From assembly GCF_038592985.1 (NCBI RefSeq), contig NZ_CP151951.1, positions 1,541,001 through 1,605,000 on the forward strand: DNA of 64,000 bases, in the 5' to 3' direction. Of this stretch, positions 46,351 through 55,469 are shown in pieces. The notes under the pieces are model-generated. The model did no database searches, was not told the DNA's origin, and saw only the letters and a list, made by a program, of their open reading frames with translations. Source of the stretch: Paenibacillus sp. FSL R10-2782 (lineage in GTDB: Bacteria > Bacillota > Bacilli > Paenibacillales > Paenibacillaceae). Every line of letters begins with the position of its first letter. Positions within the stretch are counted from its first letter, which is position 1. The translations under genes and the position numbers were made by a program.

Positions 46351-47589
46351 ATGTTAGACGCCATTTTCGTGACGCTCCAGATTATATTGGCGCTGATCGC
46401 GGTCTATCAGTTTGGATTCTCCTTGTTCGGTCTGGTTCGCAAAAAAAGGAAAGAGCATGCGGCTCCGGAAAAATCATTTGCCATTTTGGTCGCTGCCCAC
46501 AACGAGGAACAGGTTGTTGGAGCATTGATGGAGAACTTGAAGCAACTTGATTATCCAAAGGAACTGTACGATGTATTCGTTATTTGTGATAACTGCACGG
46601 ACAAGACGGCGGATATCGTTCGAGCACACGGCATGAATGCTTGTGAACGTACGAACCCGAATTTGCGTGGTAAAGGCTACGCCATTGAGTGGATGCTCAA
46701 GGAATTGTGGGCTATGCCACGTCAATATGATGCGATTGTCATGTTCGATGCTGACAATTTGGCACATACGAATTTCTTGAGTGAAATGAACAACGACTTG
46801 TGCACAGGTGCCCGCGTTATCCAGGGGTACATTGATACGAAGAATCCTGAGGATTCATGGATTACTGCGGCATACGGGGTATCTTACTGGTATATCAACC
46901 GTTTGTGGCAGTTGTCACGTCACAACCTGAACATGGCTAACTTCCTTGGTGGTACAGGCATGTGCTTTGAAACGAATCTGCTCAAGGAAATGGGCTGGGG
47001 TGCGACGAGTCTGGTAGAGGATTTGGAGTTTACCATGCGTTGTACGCAACGTAATGTATATCCGAGATTTAATTATGATGCCAAGGTATATGACGAGAAG
47101 CCGTTGACTTTTAAAGCTTCCTCCAGACAACGTCTGCGCTGGATGCAGGGTCACTTTACAGTCGCTCGCCGTTATTTCTTCCCGCTGCTGTGGCAGAGCA
47201 TCAAGCATAGAAGTCTGATTAAATTCGATATGGCTCTCTATGGTCTGAATGTGTACATCGTACTGTTCACTTTCTTGATGACAGCAGCGATGTGGGTGGA
47301 TATTGCGTTCTTCGGGGGACCTAATATTGAAAATATCTATGTGCAATTTCCGGCTTGGACCGGTGTTATAGCAGTTGGGTTGAACGTTTCAACCTTTGTG
47401 ATTGCGATGATTCTGGAGAAGGTCACGTTCAAAAAAGTGTATCTTTATTTGCTGCTATTCCCTGTCTATCTGATTTCGTGGTATCCGATTACGTTCTATG
47501 CGTTCTTCACGCAAAACAACAAGCAATGGAGCCACACCCAGCATACGCGTGTCGTTCGGCTGGAAGAAGTTCAAAGCAAGCAGGGCTAA
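46351..47589 (+). CDS. membrane glycosyltransferase family 2
   Basis: 412 residues. One N-terminal helix (about 3-28), then a GT2 domain (SFAILVAAHNEEQVVGALME, first Asp in VFVICDNCTDKT, DxD in MFDADN, ED in SLVEDLEF, and QRLRW as the QxxRW motif), then about four C-terminal helices. This is the set for a processive polysaccharide synthase such as IcaA/cellulose-type enzymes or a YdaM-like exopolysaccharide transferase. RBS AAGGGGG. The polymer is unknown; an exopolysaccharide is most likely. No accessory export genes are adjacent. Confidence 0.85.
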   Translation: MLDAIFVTLQIILALIAVYQFGFSLFGLVRKKRKEHAAPEKSFAILVAAHNEEQVVGALMENLKQLDYPKELYDVFVICDNCTDKTADIVRAHGMNACERTNPNLRGKGYAIEWMLKELWAMPRQYDAIVMFDADNLAHTNFLSEMNNDLCTGARVIQGYIDTKNPEDSWITAAYGVSYWYINRLWQLSRHNLNMANFLGGTGMCFETNLLKEMGWGATSLVEDLEFTMRCTQRNVYPRFNYDAKVYDEKPLTFKASSRQRLRWMQGHFTVARRYFFPLLWQSIKHRSLIKFDMALYGLNVYIVLFTFLMTAAMWVDIAFFGGPNIENIYVQFPAWTGVIAVGLNVSTFVIAMILEKVTFKKVYLYLLLFPVYLISWYPITFYAFFTQNNKQWSHTQHTRVVRLEEVQSKQG

Positions 47590-47643
47590 ATGCAGAAGCA
47601 CATATAAGTGTTTCACAAATCCTAACTATTTTTAATAAATGTG

Positions 47644-47673
47644 TTGACACTCTGGTGAGTTGCGTGATATGAT
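47644..47673 (+). promoter_or_regulatory. promoter of the infC operon
   Basis: -35 TTGACA (47644-47649), 18-bp spacer, -10 TATGAT (47668-47673). Confidence 0.7.
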
Positions 47674-47679
47674 GATCAA

Positions 47680-47887
47680 GTGTGTTAATTGAAAAAGTAT
47701 GGATTAACAAGTAGAAGGTCCGACTTCTCACCTGTCCGGTATTGCCGGCTGGTCTTGATCCAATGATTTGTGAATTGAACTTTCATGATGAATTGAGTAT
47801 CAGACAGGGATGTCGGCTGCATAGTCGTCATCCCTTTTTTGTGCTTTAATACAATACAACAATAACAGGTTCTGGAGGTGGAGGGTT
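47680..47887 (+). promoter_or_regulatory. ribosomal protein L20-type leader of infC-rpmI-rplT
   Basis: A structured 5' leader of about 205 nt between the promoter and the AUU start. It carries the segment AGAAGGTCCGACTTCTCACC and CCGGTATTGCCGG arms, then a leader terminator. In Bacilli this leader is bound by L20, which triggers termination and so limits its own operon. The class is assigned from position and elements, not from a covariance search. Confidence 0.65.
47806..47842 (+). terminator. leader terminator of the infC operon
   Basis: AGGGATG and CATCCCT, with an inner TCGGCTGCATAGTCGT, are followed by TTTTTT. Conditional attenuator. Confidence 0.75.
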
Positions 47888-48400
47888 ATTAGTAAGGAAC
47901 ATATGATCAATGATGAGATTCGGGTGAGAGAAGTACGTCTGGTTGGTGCTAACGGGGAACAAATCGGGATTACGCCGACTCGTGAAGCTCTACAAATGGC
48001 GATTGACGCCAACTTGGATCTCGTGAACGTGGCGCCTCAAGCGAAGCCGCCCGTGTGTCGGATTATGGATTACGGAAAATTCCGCTACGAACAACAGAAG
48101 AAAGAAAAGGAAGCCCGTAAAAACCAGAAGATCGTTGACATCAAAGAGGTATGGTTCCGTTCCAACATCGAGGAGCATGATTACCAGACCAAGTTTCGCA
48201 ATGTGGTGAAGTTCCTGAATGAAGGGGACAAGGTGAAATGCTCCGTTCGTTTCCGCGGTCGTGAAATCACCCATGCTAACGTGGGTCAAAAGATTCTCGA
48301 ACGTGTGAAATTGGAAGTTGCTGATCTTTGTACCGTGGAGCGCCAACCCAAGCTCGAAGGACGCAGCATGATTATGATATTGGCTCCAAAGAGTCAATGA
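47888..48400 (+). CDS. infC: translation initiation factor IF-3 (AUU start)
   Basis: 170 residues. The start is most likely ATT at 47888 (GGAGGTGGAGGGTT just upstream), giving (M)SKEHMINDEIRVREV; the first ATG is five codons later without its own spacing. AUU starts are conserved for infC and let IF3 control its own translation. The N-domain (to about 80, PPVCRIMDYGKFRYEQQKK) and linker lead to the C-domain (VKCSVRFRGREITH...). IF3 binds the 30S subunit and checks the initiator codon. Confidence 0.95.
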   Translation: MSKEHMINDEIRVREVRLVGANGEQIGITPTREALQMAIDANLDLVNVAPQAKPPVCRIMDYGKFRYEQQKKEKEARKNQKIVDIKEVWFRSNIEEHDYQTKFRNVVKFLNEGDKVKCSVRFRGREITHANVGQKILERVKLEVADLCTVERQPKLEGRSMIMILAPKSQ

Positions 48401-48420
48401 CAAATTAAGGAGGAAGTTCA

Positions 48421-48621
48421 ATGCCTAAAATGAAAACACATAGCAGCCTTAAAGGCCGCTTCAAGATTACTGGTACCGGTAAAGTAATGCGTTACAAAGC
48501 TTACAAAAACCACTTGCTTTCCCACAAATCCAAACGTGCAAAACGCGTTCTGGGTACTAACCCTGAGATGGCGCCTGGGGACGTTAAGCGTCTGAAACAA
48601 GGTCTTGCTAACCTGAAATAG
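48421..48621 (+). CDS. rpmI: 50S ribosomal protein L35
   Basis: 66 residues, very basic. [20 protein letters not shown] and [14 protein letters not shown] are typical. RBS AAGGAGGAAG. It sits between infC and rplT in the conserved operon. Confidence 0.97.
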   Translation: MPKMKTHSSLKGRFKITGTGKVMRYKAYKNHLLSHKSKRAKRVLGTNPEMAPGDVKRLKQGLANLK

Positions 48622-48674
48622 CACACAGTACGGCAATGAATTAAGCATAAACATTATTTGGGAGGTCTTTTGAT

Positions 48675-49034
48675 ATGGCAAGAGTAAAGGGCGGATTCGT
48701 CGTTCGTCGTCGTCATAAAAAAGTATTGAAGCTTGCTAAAGGTTATTTTGGTTCCAAACACCGCATTTTTAAAACAGCTAACGAGCAGGTAATGAAATCG
48801 CTTGTTTACGCATACCGTGACCGTCGTCAGACGAAACGTAACTTCCGCAGACTGTGGATCGTGCGTATCAATGCAGCAGCTCGCTTGAACGGTTTGTCTT
48901 ACAGCAAACTGATGCACGGCCTGAAATTGGCTGGTGTGGACATTAACCGCAAAATCCTGGCTGATCTTGCAGTCAACGATATCAATGCGTTCAACTCTTT
49001 GGCAACTGTTGCTAAAGGCAAAATCAACGCTTAA
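48675..49034 (+). CDS. rplT: 50S ribosomal protein L20
   Basis: 119 residues. [38 protein letters not shown] and [20 protein letters not shown] are the family signature. It assembles early on 23S rRNA and is the likely feedback repressor through the operon leader. RBS GGGAGG. Confidence 0.97.
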   Translation: MARVKGGFVVRRRHKKVLKLAKGYFGSKHRIFKTANEQVMKSLVYAYRDRRQTKRNFRRLWIVRINAAARLNGLSYSKLMHGLKLAGVDINRKILADLAVNDINAFNSLATVAKGKINA

Positions 49035-49074
49035 TTATTGAGATGAAGGTGTTGAAACCGCGAAAGTGGTTGGA

Positions 49075-49116
49075 AAGGTATCCCGAGCAGTATACTGTGT
49101 AGGGATGCCTTTTTTT
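49075..49116 (+). terminator. terminator of the infC operon
   Basis: AAGGTATCCC and GGGATGCCTT pair and are followed by TTTTTTG. Confidence 0.8.
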
Positions 49117-49411
49117 GTACATACTTAATGAAATGAAAAAAGTCCAAATTATTCAAAATACGAATAAACATGACGTCTGATGACAGAATGTATGGATTTT
49201 GCAATATGTGTAGCGCTTACATTGATTCATTTTCAAAAAAAATTGACCCAAGGTTATTAATCATCTGGATTTTAGTCGATCATAATTGTATAATCTCTAA
49301 AGTAAGTCTTCTGTAGGATCTGTCTCGACAGTAAATGGCATGTATGACGTACCCATTTTCAGAGAAAAGAGACAGTCCAGGGATCTAACACTAAGGGGGA
49401 ACAGTATCAGC
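49117..49411 (+). promoter_or_regulatory. upstream region of the nucleoside-type ABC operon
   Basis: 295 bp. A TATAAT (49289-49294) with TGGATT 17 bp upstream is the promoter candidate. GTGTAGCGCTTACA (49208-49221) has one perfect cre half-site. CATTTTCAGAGAAAA (49354-49368) matches the CodY box AATTTTCWGAAAATT at 11 of 15 positions. The homologous nup operon of B. subtilis is a known CodY target, which supports the last site. No purine riboswitch was seen. Confidence 0.4.
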
Positions 49412-50446
49412 ATGAAGAAAATGTTCAGTATGTCTTTGGTTATGTTGCTGGCGATCTCGGTCATTCTCGCTGGCTGCGGTAACAAAAATCAAGGCGCATC
49501 CAACGCAAGTGGCGGAGCAGGTGGTTCTACCAAAACATCGAATGTCCAAATCGGCATGGTTACAGATGTAGGCGGAGTAAACGACAAATCGTTTAACCAA
49601 TCTGCATGGGAAGCACTGCAGGCCATTGAAAAGGAAACAGGCACCAAGGCTAAATATCTGCAAAGTAAATCGGATCAAGATTATATTCCTAACCTGAACC
49701 AATTTGTTAAGGGCGGTTTTAACCTGACTTGGGGTATTGGTTTTAATTTGGCGAATGCGATTGGACAAGTAGCGAAAGACAACCCGGACAAAAATCTGGC
49801 GATCATCGACAGTGTCGTAGATGCGCCTAATGTAAAATCGGTTGTTTTTGCTGAAAATGAAGGTTCCTTCCTCGTTGGGGTTGTAGCTGGTAAACTTACG
49901 AAAACAAACAAAATTGGTTTCGTGGGTGGACAAGACAGCCCGTTGATCAAACGTTTTGAAAAAGGCTTCGAAGCAGGGATTAAAGCAGTAAATCCAAATG
50001 CAAAATTGATCGTAAACTATGCAGGTGCGTTTGATAAGCCGGATGTAGGTAAAGCGGCAGCGGCAACGATCTATAATGACGGCGCTGATATTATTTTTCA
50101 CGCAGCTGGCGGATCAGGCACAGGCGTATTTAACGAAGCGCTCGCACGGAAGCAACAAGGTCAGCAGGTATGGGTTATCGGTGTAGATAAAGACCAGTCG
50201 CTTGAGTTTGGTGATGACGTAACGTTGACTTCAATGGTCAAACGTGTGGATGAAGCCGTAAAACGTGTATCCCAGGAAGTCATCGACGGTAAATTTAAGG
50301 GCGGTATCGAAACGCTGGCTCTGAAAGATAACGGAATTGGCTTGGCGGATACATCCAGCAAAAACGTTCCTAAAGACGTGCTTGATCTCGTAGAGCAGTA
50401 CAAGCAAAAAATTATTAAGGGTGAAATTACAGTTCCTTCGAAATAA
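49412..50446 (+). CDS. BMP-family nucleoside-binding lipoprotein (NupN-like)
   Basis: 344 residues from ATG 49412 (AAGGGGGAACAG upstream). A lipoprotein signal ends at Cys22 (VILAGC). The mature part begins with a Gly/Ser/Asn-rich linker, then IGMVTDVGGVNDKSFNQSAW, the opening of the basic membrane protein/PnrA family, and GFVGGQDSPLIKRFEKGFEA. Such proteins capture purine nucleosides (guanosine for NupN) on the outer face and hand them to the ABC permease encoded next. Confidence 0.93.
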   Translation: MKKMFSMSLVMLLAISVILAGCGNKNQGASNASGGAGGSTKTSNVQIGMVTDVGGVNDKSFNQSAWEALQAIEKETGTKAKYLQSKSDQDYIPNLNQFVKGGFNLTWGIGFNLANAIGQVAKDNPDKNLAIIDSVVDAPNVKSVVFAENEGSFLVGVVAGKLTKTNKIGFVGGQDSPLIKRFEKGFEAGIKAVNPNAKLIVNYAGAFDKPDVGKAAAATIYNDGADIIFHAAGGSGTGVFNEALARKQQGQQVWVIGVDKDQSLEFGDDVTLTSMVKRVDEAVKRVSQEVIDGKFKGGIETLALKDNGIGLADTSSKNVPKDVLDLVEQYKQKIIKGEITVPSK

Positions 50447-50587
50447 GATTTGGCTTGCAAGATAAATAAAGGTGGCGACAAGGCTGGTTCACAAGACTAG
50501 CCTTGTTCTTACGTCTGGAGTTATACAGATCATAACGGTCAATCAGCTCATTGGAGCACATACTATAAAGTATATAAGGGTGATCTC

Positions 50588-52126
50588 ATGGATGCAGCGA
50601 CCCCCGTCGTTGAGTTAAAGCAAATTACAAAACGATTCCCCGGCATCGTTGCCAACGACTCCATCAGCATCAAGCTGCATAAGGGAGAAATTCATGCCCT
50701 TTTGGGTGAGAATGGTGCGGGTAAATCTACGCTTATGAATATTCTTTTCGGACTGTATCAGCCGGATGAAGGATCGATAGAAATCGGTGGAAAACCAGTG
50801 CAGATTGATAGCCCAAATAAGGCGATTGATTTGGGAATTGGCATGGTGCATCAGCATTTTAAGCTCGTGCAGCCGTTTACTGTCACCGAAAATATTGTCC
50901 TGGGCTCGGAGCCACGTAAAGGTCTGAAAATCAATTATAAAAAGGCTGCCGCCGAAGTACAGCAGTTGTCTGAGCAGTATGGCCTTCAGGTGAATCCGAA
51001 TGCCAAAATTGAAGATATATCCGTTGGCATGCAACAACGAGTGGAAATTATAAAAACGCTTTATCGTGGCGCAGATATCCTGATCTTTGACGAGCCGACA
51101 GCGGTACTGACTCCACAGGAAATCATTGAGCTGTTGGACATTATGAAGCGTCTGGTAGCTGAAGGCAAGTCCATTATTTTGATCACTCATAAACTTAAAG
51201 AAATCATGCAAATTGCAGATACAGTTACGATTATTCGCCGGGGTCAGGTTATTGATACGGTCAAGACGTCGGAAACGACGCCGAATGATCTGGCGGAGAA
51301 AATGGTAGGCCGCCGTGTGTCCTTTAAAGTGGATAAGCAGCCTGCGAAGCCGGGACAAACCGTTCTGGAAATGAGCAATGTGGTCTCTAAAAACAAGGAT
51401 GGCATTAGCGTTCTGAACAAGCTGAACCTGCAAGTCAAGGCAGGTGAGATTTTAGGAATCGCCGGAGTAGATGGCAATGGACAGAGTGAGCTGATTGAAG
51501 CTTTGACCGGTTTACGTAAGGTCGATGGCGGGCATATCCGATTGCTCGGACAAGAGATGACGAATCAGTCGCCACGTAAAATTTCAGAGGCAGGCGTTTC
51601 GCATATCCCGGAGGACCGGCATAAGCACGGGCTGGTACTCGATTTCTCCATGAGTGAAAACATGGTTCTGGAGACGTACTATCAGGCTCCGTACAGTAAA
51701 AATGGCTTTCTGAACAAAGAGGCTATTGATAAGCAGGCGAAAAGTCTCATCGAGAAATTTGATGTGAGAACGCCGGACATTCATACCAAGGCGAGAGCAT
51801 TATCTGGCGGTAATCAGCAAAAGGCAATCATTGCGCGTGAAATAGATAAAAATCCAGATCTGCTTATTGCGGCCCAACCTACACGGGGGCTGGATGTTGG
51901 AGCGATTGAATTTGTCCAGAAGCAACTGATTGCTCAGCGGGACCAAGGCAAAGCGGTGTTGCTCATTTCTTTTGAACTGGACGAAATTATGAATGTTTCC
52001 GACCGAATAGCTGTCATCTATGAGGGCAAGATTGTCGGGGAAGTGCTACCGGAAGAAACGAATGATCAGGAATTGGGACTGATGATGGCCGGAAGTGCAG
52101 TGAAGAAAGGAGTAGAGAATGGCTAA
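50588..52126 (+). CDS. ABC transporter ATPase, two nucleotide-binding domains (NupO-like)
   Basis: 512 residues, a tandem ATPase like those of sugar/nucleoside importers. Domain 1 has Walker A GENGAGKST, signature SVGMQQRVEI and Walker B ILIFDEPTAVLTPQE. Domain 2 has a degenerate Walker A GVDGNGQSE and ALSGGNQQKAIIARE with the site PDLLIAAQPTRGLDVG. The asymmetry is normal in this subfamily. It overlaps the permease gene by 8 nt. RBS AAGGGTGATC. Confidence 0.93.
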   Translation: MDAATPVVELKQITKRFPGIVANDSISIKLHKGEIHALLGENGAGKSTLMNILFGLYQPDEGSIEIGGKPVQIDSPNKAIDLGIGMVHQHFKLVQPFTVTENIVLGSEPRKGLKINYKKAAAEVQQLSEQYGLQVNPNAKIEDISVGMQQRVEIIKTLYRGADILIFDEPTAVLTPQEIIELLDIMKRLVAEGKSIILITHKLKEIMQIADTVTIIRRGQVIDTVKTSETTPNDLAEKMVGRRVSFKVDKQPAKPGQTVLEMSNVVSKNKDGISVLNKLNLQVKAGEILGIAGVDGNGQSELIEALTGLRKVDGGHIRLLGQEMTNQSPRKISEAGVSHIPEDRHKHGLVLDFSMSENMVLETYYQAPYSKNGFLNKEAIDKQAKSLIEKFDVRTPDIHTKARALSGGNQQKAIIAREIDKNPDLLIAAQPTRGLDVGAIEFVQKQLIAQRDQGKAVLLISFELDEIMNVSDRIAVIYEGKIVGEVLPEETNDQELGLMMAGSAVKKGVENG

Positions 52127-53198
52127 CCTGTTGAAAATATTTACGAAAGACTCCTTTGTTCTGGCGCTGGTCTCTATAATTTTGGGTCTTCTTCTGGGTG
52201 CTGTCGTAATGCTGATTGGCGGTTATGATCCCATTGTGGCGTATTCTGCTCTATTTAGCCGTGTGTACGGAGACTCATACAACTTTGGTGAGGCTATCCG
52301 TGAGATGACCCCACTGATTTTGACGGGGCTTGCATTTGCTTTTGCGGCCCGTGCCGGACTGTTTAACATCGGCGGCGAAGGACAATTTCTGGTGGGTATG
52401 ACGGCTGCTTCGATTGTGGGCATCAAGCTGCATGGACTGCCTGCTATTATTCATGCGCCGCTGGCAATCATTGCTGGGGCGGTATTCGGGGGTCTATGGG
52501 CTGCAATTGCTGGCTATTTGAAGGCTAAGCGTGGCGTGAATGAGGTTATCACTTGTATTATGATGAACTGGATTGGTCTGTATTTGGCTAACCTGGTGAT
52601 TAACCAGTTCGCACTCATGGAGGGTGAAAATCGTTCCGTGGATATTCAGCCCTCCGCTTCAATTTCGATTGAATGGCTGTCACAGATGATGGGTAATGCC
52701 CGGGTTCATTGGGGAACCGTTATTGCCGTGCTGGCAGCGGTGTTTTTCTATATTTTCTTGTGGAAAACCAAGCAAGGCTACGAGCTGCGTGCTGTTGGAT
52801 TTAATCAGGACGCATCTCGCTATGCAGGTATGAATGTGAATCGCAATATCGTAAAAGCGATGTTTATTAGTGGTGTTTTTGCCGGATTGGCGGGTGCCTT
52901 TGAAGTGCTGGGTGTATTCCATTATCAATCCGTCATGGCAGGATCGCCGGGGACCGGCTTTGATGGTATCGCCGTGGCCCTCATTGGGATGAATAATCCG
53001 TTCGGTGTACTGCTGGGCTCTGTTTTGTTCGGAACGCTTACGTATGGTTCTGCGGGGATGAGCTTTAGCGCGGATGTACCGCCTGAAATCATTCGGATTG
53101 TCATCGGCTCAATTATTTTCTTTATTGCAGCTCAGGGAATTGTTCGTTGGGTTGTGAAGCCGCTCTACTCCAAGCGGAAGAAAGAGAAGGTGTTGTAA
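52119..53198 (+). CDS. ABC transporter permease (NupP-like)
   Basis: 359 residues, about 9-10 hydrophobic helices, with GLAFAFAARAGLFNIGGEGQ, the signature of BPD_transp_2 permeases (branched-chain amino acid/ribose/nucleoside type). It forms the channel with the next gene's product. It starts inside the end of the ATPase gene, so translation is coupled. Confidence 0.93.
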   Translation: MANLLKIFTKDSFVLALVSIILGLLLGAVVMLIGGYDPIVAYSALFSRVYGDSYNFGEAIREMTPLILTGLAFAFAARAGLFNIGGEGQFLVGMTAASIVGIKLHGLPAIIHAPLAIIAGAVFGGLWAAIAGYLKAKRGVNEVITCIMMNWIGLYLANLVINQFALMEGENRSVDIQPSASISIEWLSQMMGNARVHWGTVIAVLAAVFFYIFLWKTKQGYELRAVGFNQDASRYAGMNVNRNIVKAMFISGVFAGLAGAFEVLGVFHYQSVMAGSPGTGFDGIAVALIGMNNPFGVLLGSVLFGTLTYGSAGMSFSADVPPEIIRIVIGSIIFFIAAQGIVRWVVKPLYSKRKKEKVL

Positions 53199-53199
53199 A

Positions 53200-54159
53200 A
53201 TGAGTTGGTTAACACTTGGTGAATTAATCCATACAACGCTCGTTTTTGCGACGGCGATTATATTTGCGTCTCTCGGCGGAGTTTTTTCAGAAAAATCCGG
53301 TGTAACGAACCTCGGCCTGGAAGGTCTTATGGTGTTCGGGGCGTTTGCGGCGGGTGTAGGCGGATTTTATGCGGAACAAGCAGGGCTGGGGGGGACCTCT
53401 GCCGCTTGGGTAGGTGTGTTGTCGGCGGCTGTATTCGGCATTCTGGTTTCGCTGATTCATGCTGTAGCCTCGATTACGTTTAAAGCCGATCAGGTCATTA
53501 GCGGAATTGTTATTAACTTTTTGGCGGCAGGCAGTACGCTATACATGGTTAAGCTTTTATTTGAGGGTGATGGCGATACTGGGCGAATTCAGGGTTTTAG
53601 CGAAATATCAATTCCCTATCTAGTAGATATTCCGGTTTTAGGAAATGCTTTTTTCCAAGCTTATCCAACGACCTATTTGGCTATACTATTAGTCATTATT
53701 GGATATTTCACTTTGTATAAAACGCCGTTTGGCTTGCGTCTACGTTCTGTCGGAGAGCATCCGGGGGCTGCGGATACCGTCGGTATCAAGGTGAACAGGC
53801 TGCGTTATATTGGGGTCATGATCAGCGGTGCGTTGGCTGGTATTGGTGGTGCCACGATTACGTTGACGACGACAAATATGTTTTCGCATAATACGGTATC
53901 CGGCCAAGGTTATATTGCCATTGCCGCTATGATTTTCGGAAAATGGAACCCGCTCGGCGCTTTTGGCGCAGCTGTGTTTTTTGGCTTTTCTCAGGCCATT
54001 CGCAACTATGTGCAGTTGTTCGCATGGTCGCAAAGTATTCCCCAGGAAATTATTTTTATGCTGCCGTATCTCCTGACGATTATTGTACTGGTAGCGGCTG
54101 TAGGACGTTCACGTGCACCGGCTGCTTTGGGTCAGCTCTATGATCCAAGCAAGCGCTAA
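53200..54159 (+). CDS. ABC transporter permease (NupQ-like)
   Basis: 319 residues, about 8-9 helices. FASLGGVFSEKSGVTNLGLE and GLMVFGAFAAG mark the second permease of the BMP-type importer; FGLRLRSVGEHPGAADTVGI is the ATPase-coupling region. One base after the stop of the first permease. It ends the four-gene operon. Confidence 0.93.
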   Translation: MSWLTLGELIHTTLVFATAIIFASLGGVFSEKSGVTNLGLEGLMVFGAFAAGVGGFYAEQAGLGGTSAAWVGVLSAAVFGILVSLIHAVASITFKADQVISGIVINFLAAGSTLYMVKLLFEGDGDTGRIQGFSEISIPYLVDIPVLGNAFFQAYPTTYLAILLVIIGYFTLYKTPFGLRLRSVGEHPGAADTVGIKVNRLRYIGVMISGALAGIGGATITLTTTNMFSHNTVSGQGYIAIAAMIFGKWNPLGAFGAAVFFGFSQAIRNYVQLFAWSQSIPQEIIFMLPYLLTIIVLVAAVGRSRAPAALGQLYDPSKR

Positions 54160-54217
54160 TAGTAAATGGGCAACTAAACGCTATTTGTCTTGGAATCAGT
54201 AAATTGTATTTGTTCGT

Positions 54218-54256
54218 AAATCCGGTATCTGCATTCGCAGATACCGGATTTTTTTA
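54218..54256 (+). terminator. strong terminator after the nucleoside ABC operon
   Basis: AAATCCGGTATCTGC and GCAGATACCGGATTT pair with a 4-base loop, followed by TTTT. Confidence 0.92.
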
Positions 54257-54425
54257 GGTTGTGCAGGCATATAAACATACGCTTCTGGCATGGATGGAAT
54301 AGACTGTGCTATGCAGATTGGACGAACGCTCGGCCCCTGTCAGCTCCAGTCTGTTTTGTGGTGGCCGTGAGCTATCAAGGAGCCGTTCAATCTGTCCATC
54401 CGTTAAGAAAGAAGGAGGAAATACG

Positions 54426-54779
54426 ATGAAACAGGCAGTAACCAGAAAGCAGGTGGAGAAGCTTGTCGGCAAAGTCATTCTGGCTACTCGCAAGGATGGT
54501 TCTCAGGTCAGCGGCAAGCTGATTCGCATTTCGGGTAACCGACTGATTCTTCAGCCAAACCGTAAGAAAAAAGTAAAGACGAAGGCGATTATTCCCCTGG
54601 TGCTGTTTGACTTGCTTGCCATCGGCACGGCTCCTTACGTTGGTGGATATGGCGGTTACGGAGCAGGTTATGGGGGACCGGGATATGGCGGTCCGGGATA
54701 CGGTGCCCCTCAGTACGGCCCATATACAGATGGGGGATACCCCGGAGCAGGATATCCGTTTTACCCCAATGTATTCTAG
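54426..54779 (+). CDS. Gly/Tyr-rich repeat protein (117 aa)
   Basis: An N-terminal part (about 1-50, VEKLVGKVILATRKDGSQVS, KLIRISGNRLILQPNRKKK) looks like a small beta-barrel, and then a hydrophobic bit (IIPLVLFDLLAIGTAPY). The last 45 residues are Gly/Tyr/Pro repeats (YGGYGAGYGGPGYGGPGYG). Spore-coat or surface proteins often look like this. The ATG follows AAAGGAGGAAAT. A spore-related role is a guess. Confidence 0.75.
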   Translation: MKQAVTRKQVEKLVGKVILATRKDGSQVSGKLIRISGNRLILQPNRKKKVKTKAIIPLVLFDLLAIGTAPYVGGYGGYGAGYGGPGYGGPGYGAPQYGPYTDGGYPGAGYPFYPNVF

Positions 54780-54813
54780 GTTAATGGAATTTTGAGATGT
54801 AGGCTCCACTTTT

Positions 54814-55254
54814 TCACAGTGTTTTTTCAAGTTCATGGCATCGACTCAGGGAGACGTATCGTAGCATTTGGTAATGGTTACGCAGATAAAAGCGGATTCC
54901 ACGGATATTGACTTCATCTACCATGACTTTTGCCCGCTTGCAGCGTCGTAGTCGCCCGTATTGTTCGGCATGCTCCAGCAGTTTTTTTCCGTAGCGCTGG
55001 CCTTGATGAGACGAAGAGATTGCGATCAAATCAATGTACAGCAGCTCTCCATGCAGCATGACATGAATGAAGCCGACAGGCTGTGCATTATCGGGCCTGC
55101 AAGCGACAAAAGTGATGCCCCGGTTTAAGCGCCGGGGTAATTCTTTACGGATTTGATCTATTTCTTGTGCACCTAAATGTGACAGGGGGACAAGTTCTTG
55201 CTCGATCAGACGAAGGATCATTCTGTCATCTTGGGCGCTGCGTTTGCGGATCAT
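54814..55254 (-). CDS. GNAT-family N-acetyltransferase
   Basis: 146 residues from ATG 55254 (AAAAGGAGGCACGCT upstream; longer frames lack a site). LYIDLIAISSSHQGQRYGKK carries the acetyl-CoA loop (Q-G-Q-R-Y-G-K), and VMVDEVNIRGIRFYLRNHYQ is the late motif. The substrate is unknown. Divergent from the ilv operon leader. Confidence 0.82.
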   Translation of the reverse strand: MIRKRSAQDDRMILRLIEQELVPLSHLGAQEIDQIRKELPRRLNRGITFVACRPDNAQPVGFIHVMLHGELLYIDLIAISSSHQGQRYGKKLLEHAEQYGRLRRCKRAKVMVDEVNIRGIRFYLRNHYQMLRYVSLSRCHELEKTL

Positions 55255-55416
55255 AGCGTGCCTCCTTTTCCACCCTTTTAGCAAGGCAAGACGAGGCTTT
55301 GGAGGTGCGCACAGTCTCGCCGTGTGGTCTTTTTTATAATATGCGGGTAGCTCTTGCAAGCGTGCGGCTCCGAGGTACCCCGGAGATAAAACATGAATTT
55401 TTATGAAATCTGGGTA

Positions 55417-55445
55417 TTGACTATCCCAGATGGGGGACATATAAT
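55417..55445 (+). promoter_or_regulatory. promoter of the ilv-leu operon
   Basis: -35 TTGACT (55417-55422), 17-bp spacer, -10 TATAAT (55440-55445). Nearly consensus. Confidence 0.8.
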
Positions 55446-55469
55446 GTGTCTAAACATTTGAAAGAATGA

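Noticed and set aside
46155..46550. 131-codon basic ORF before and into the GT2 gene
   Set aside because: It starts with a TTG without a ribosome site, has a low-complexity basic composition and overlaps 200 bases of a clear glycosyltransferase in another frame.
47903..48400. infC starting at the first ATG
   Set aside because: The ribosome site is correctly spaced for ATT 47888, the conserved start of this gene.
49117..49411. purine riboswitch before the nucleoside importer
   Set aside because: None of the conserved purine-aptamer segments were found.
49391..50101. long minus-strand ORF opposite the BMP lipoprotein
   Set aside because: It lies wholly antisense to a well-supported gene and has no recognisable sequence; similar antisense frames occur over most conserved genes here.
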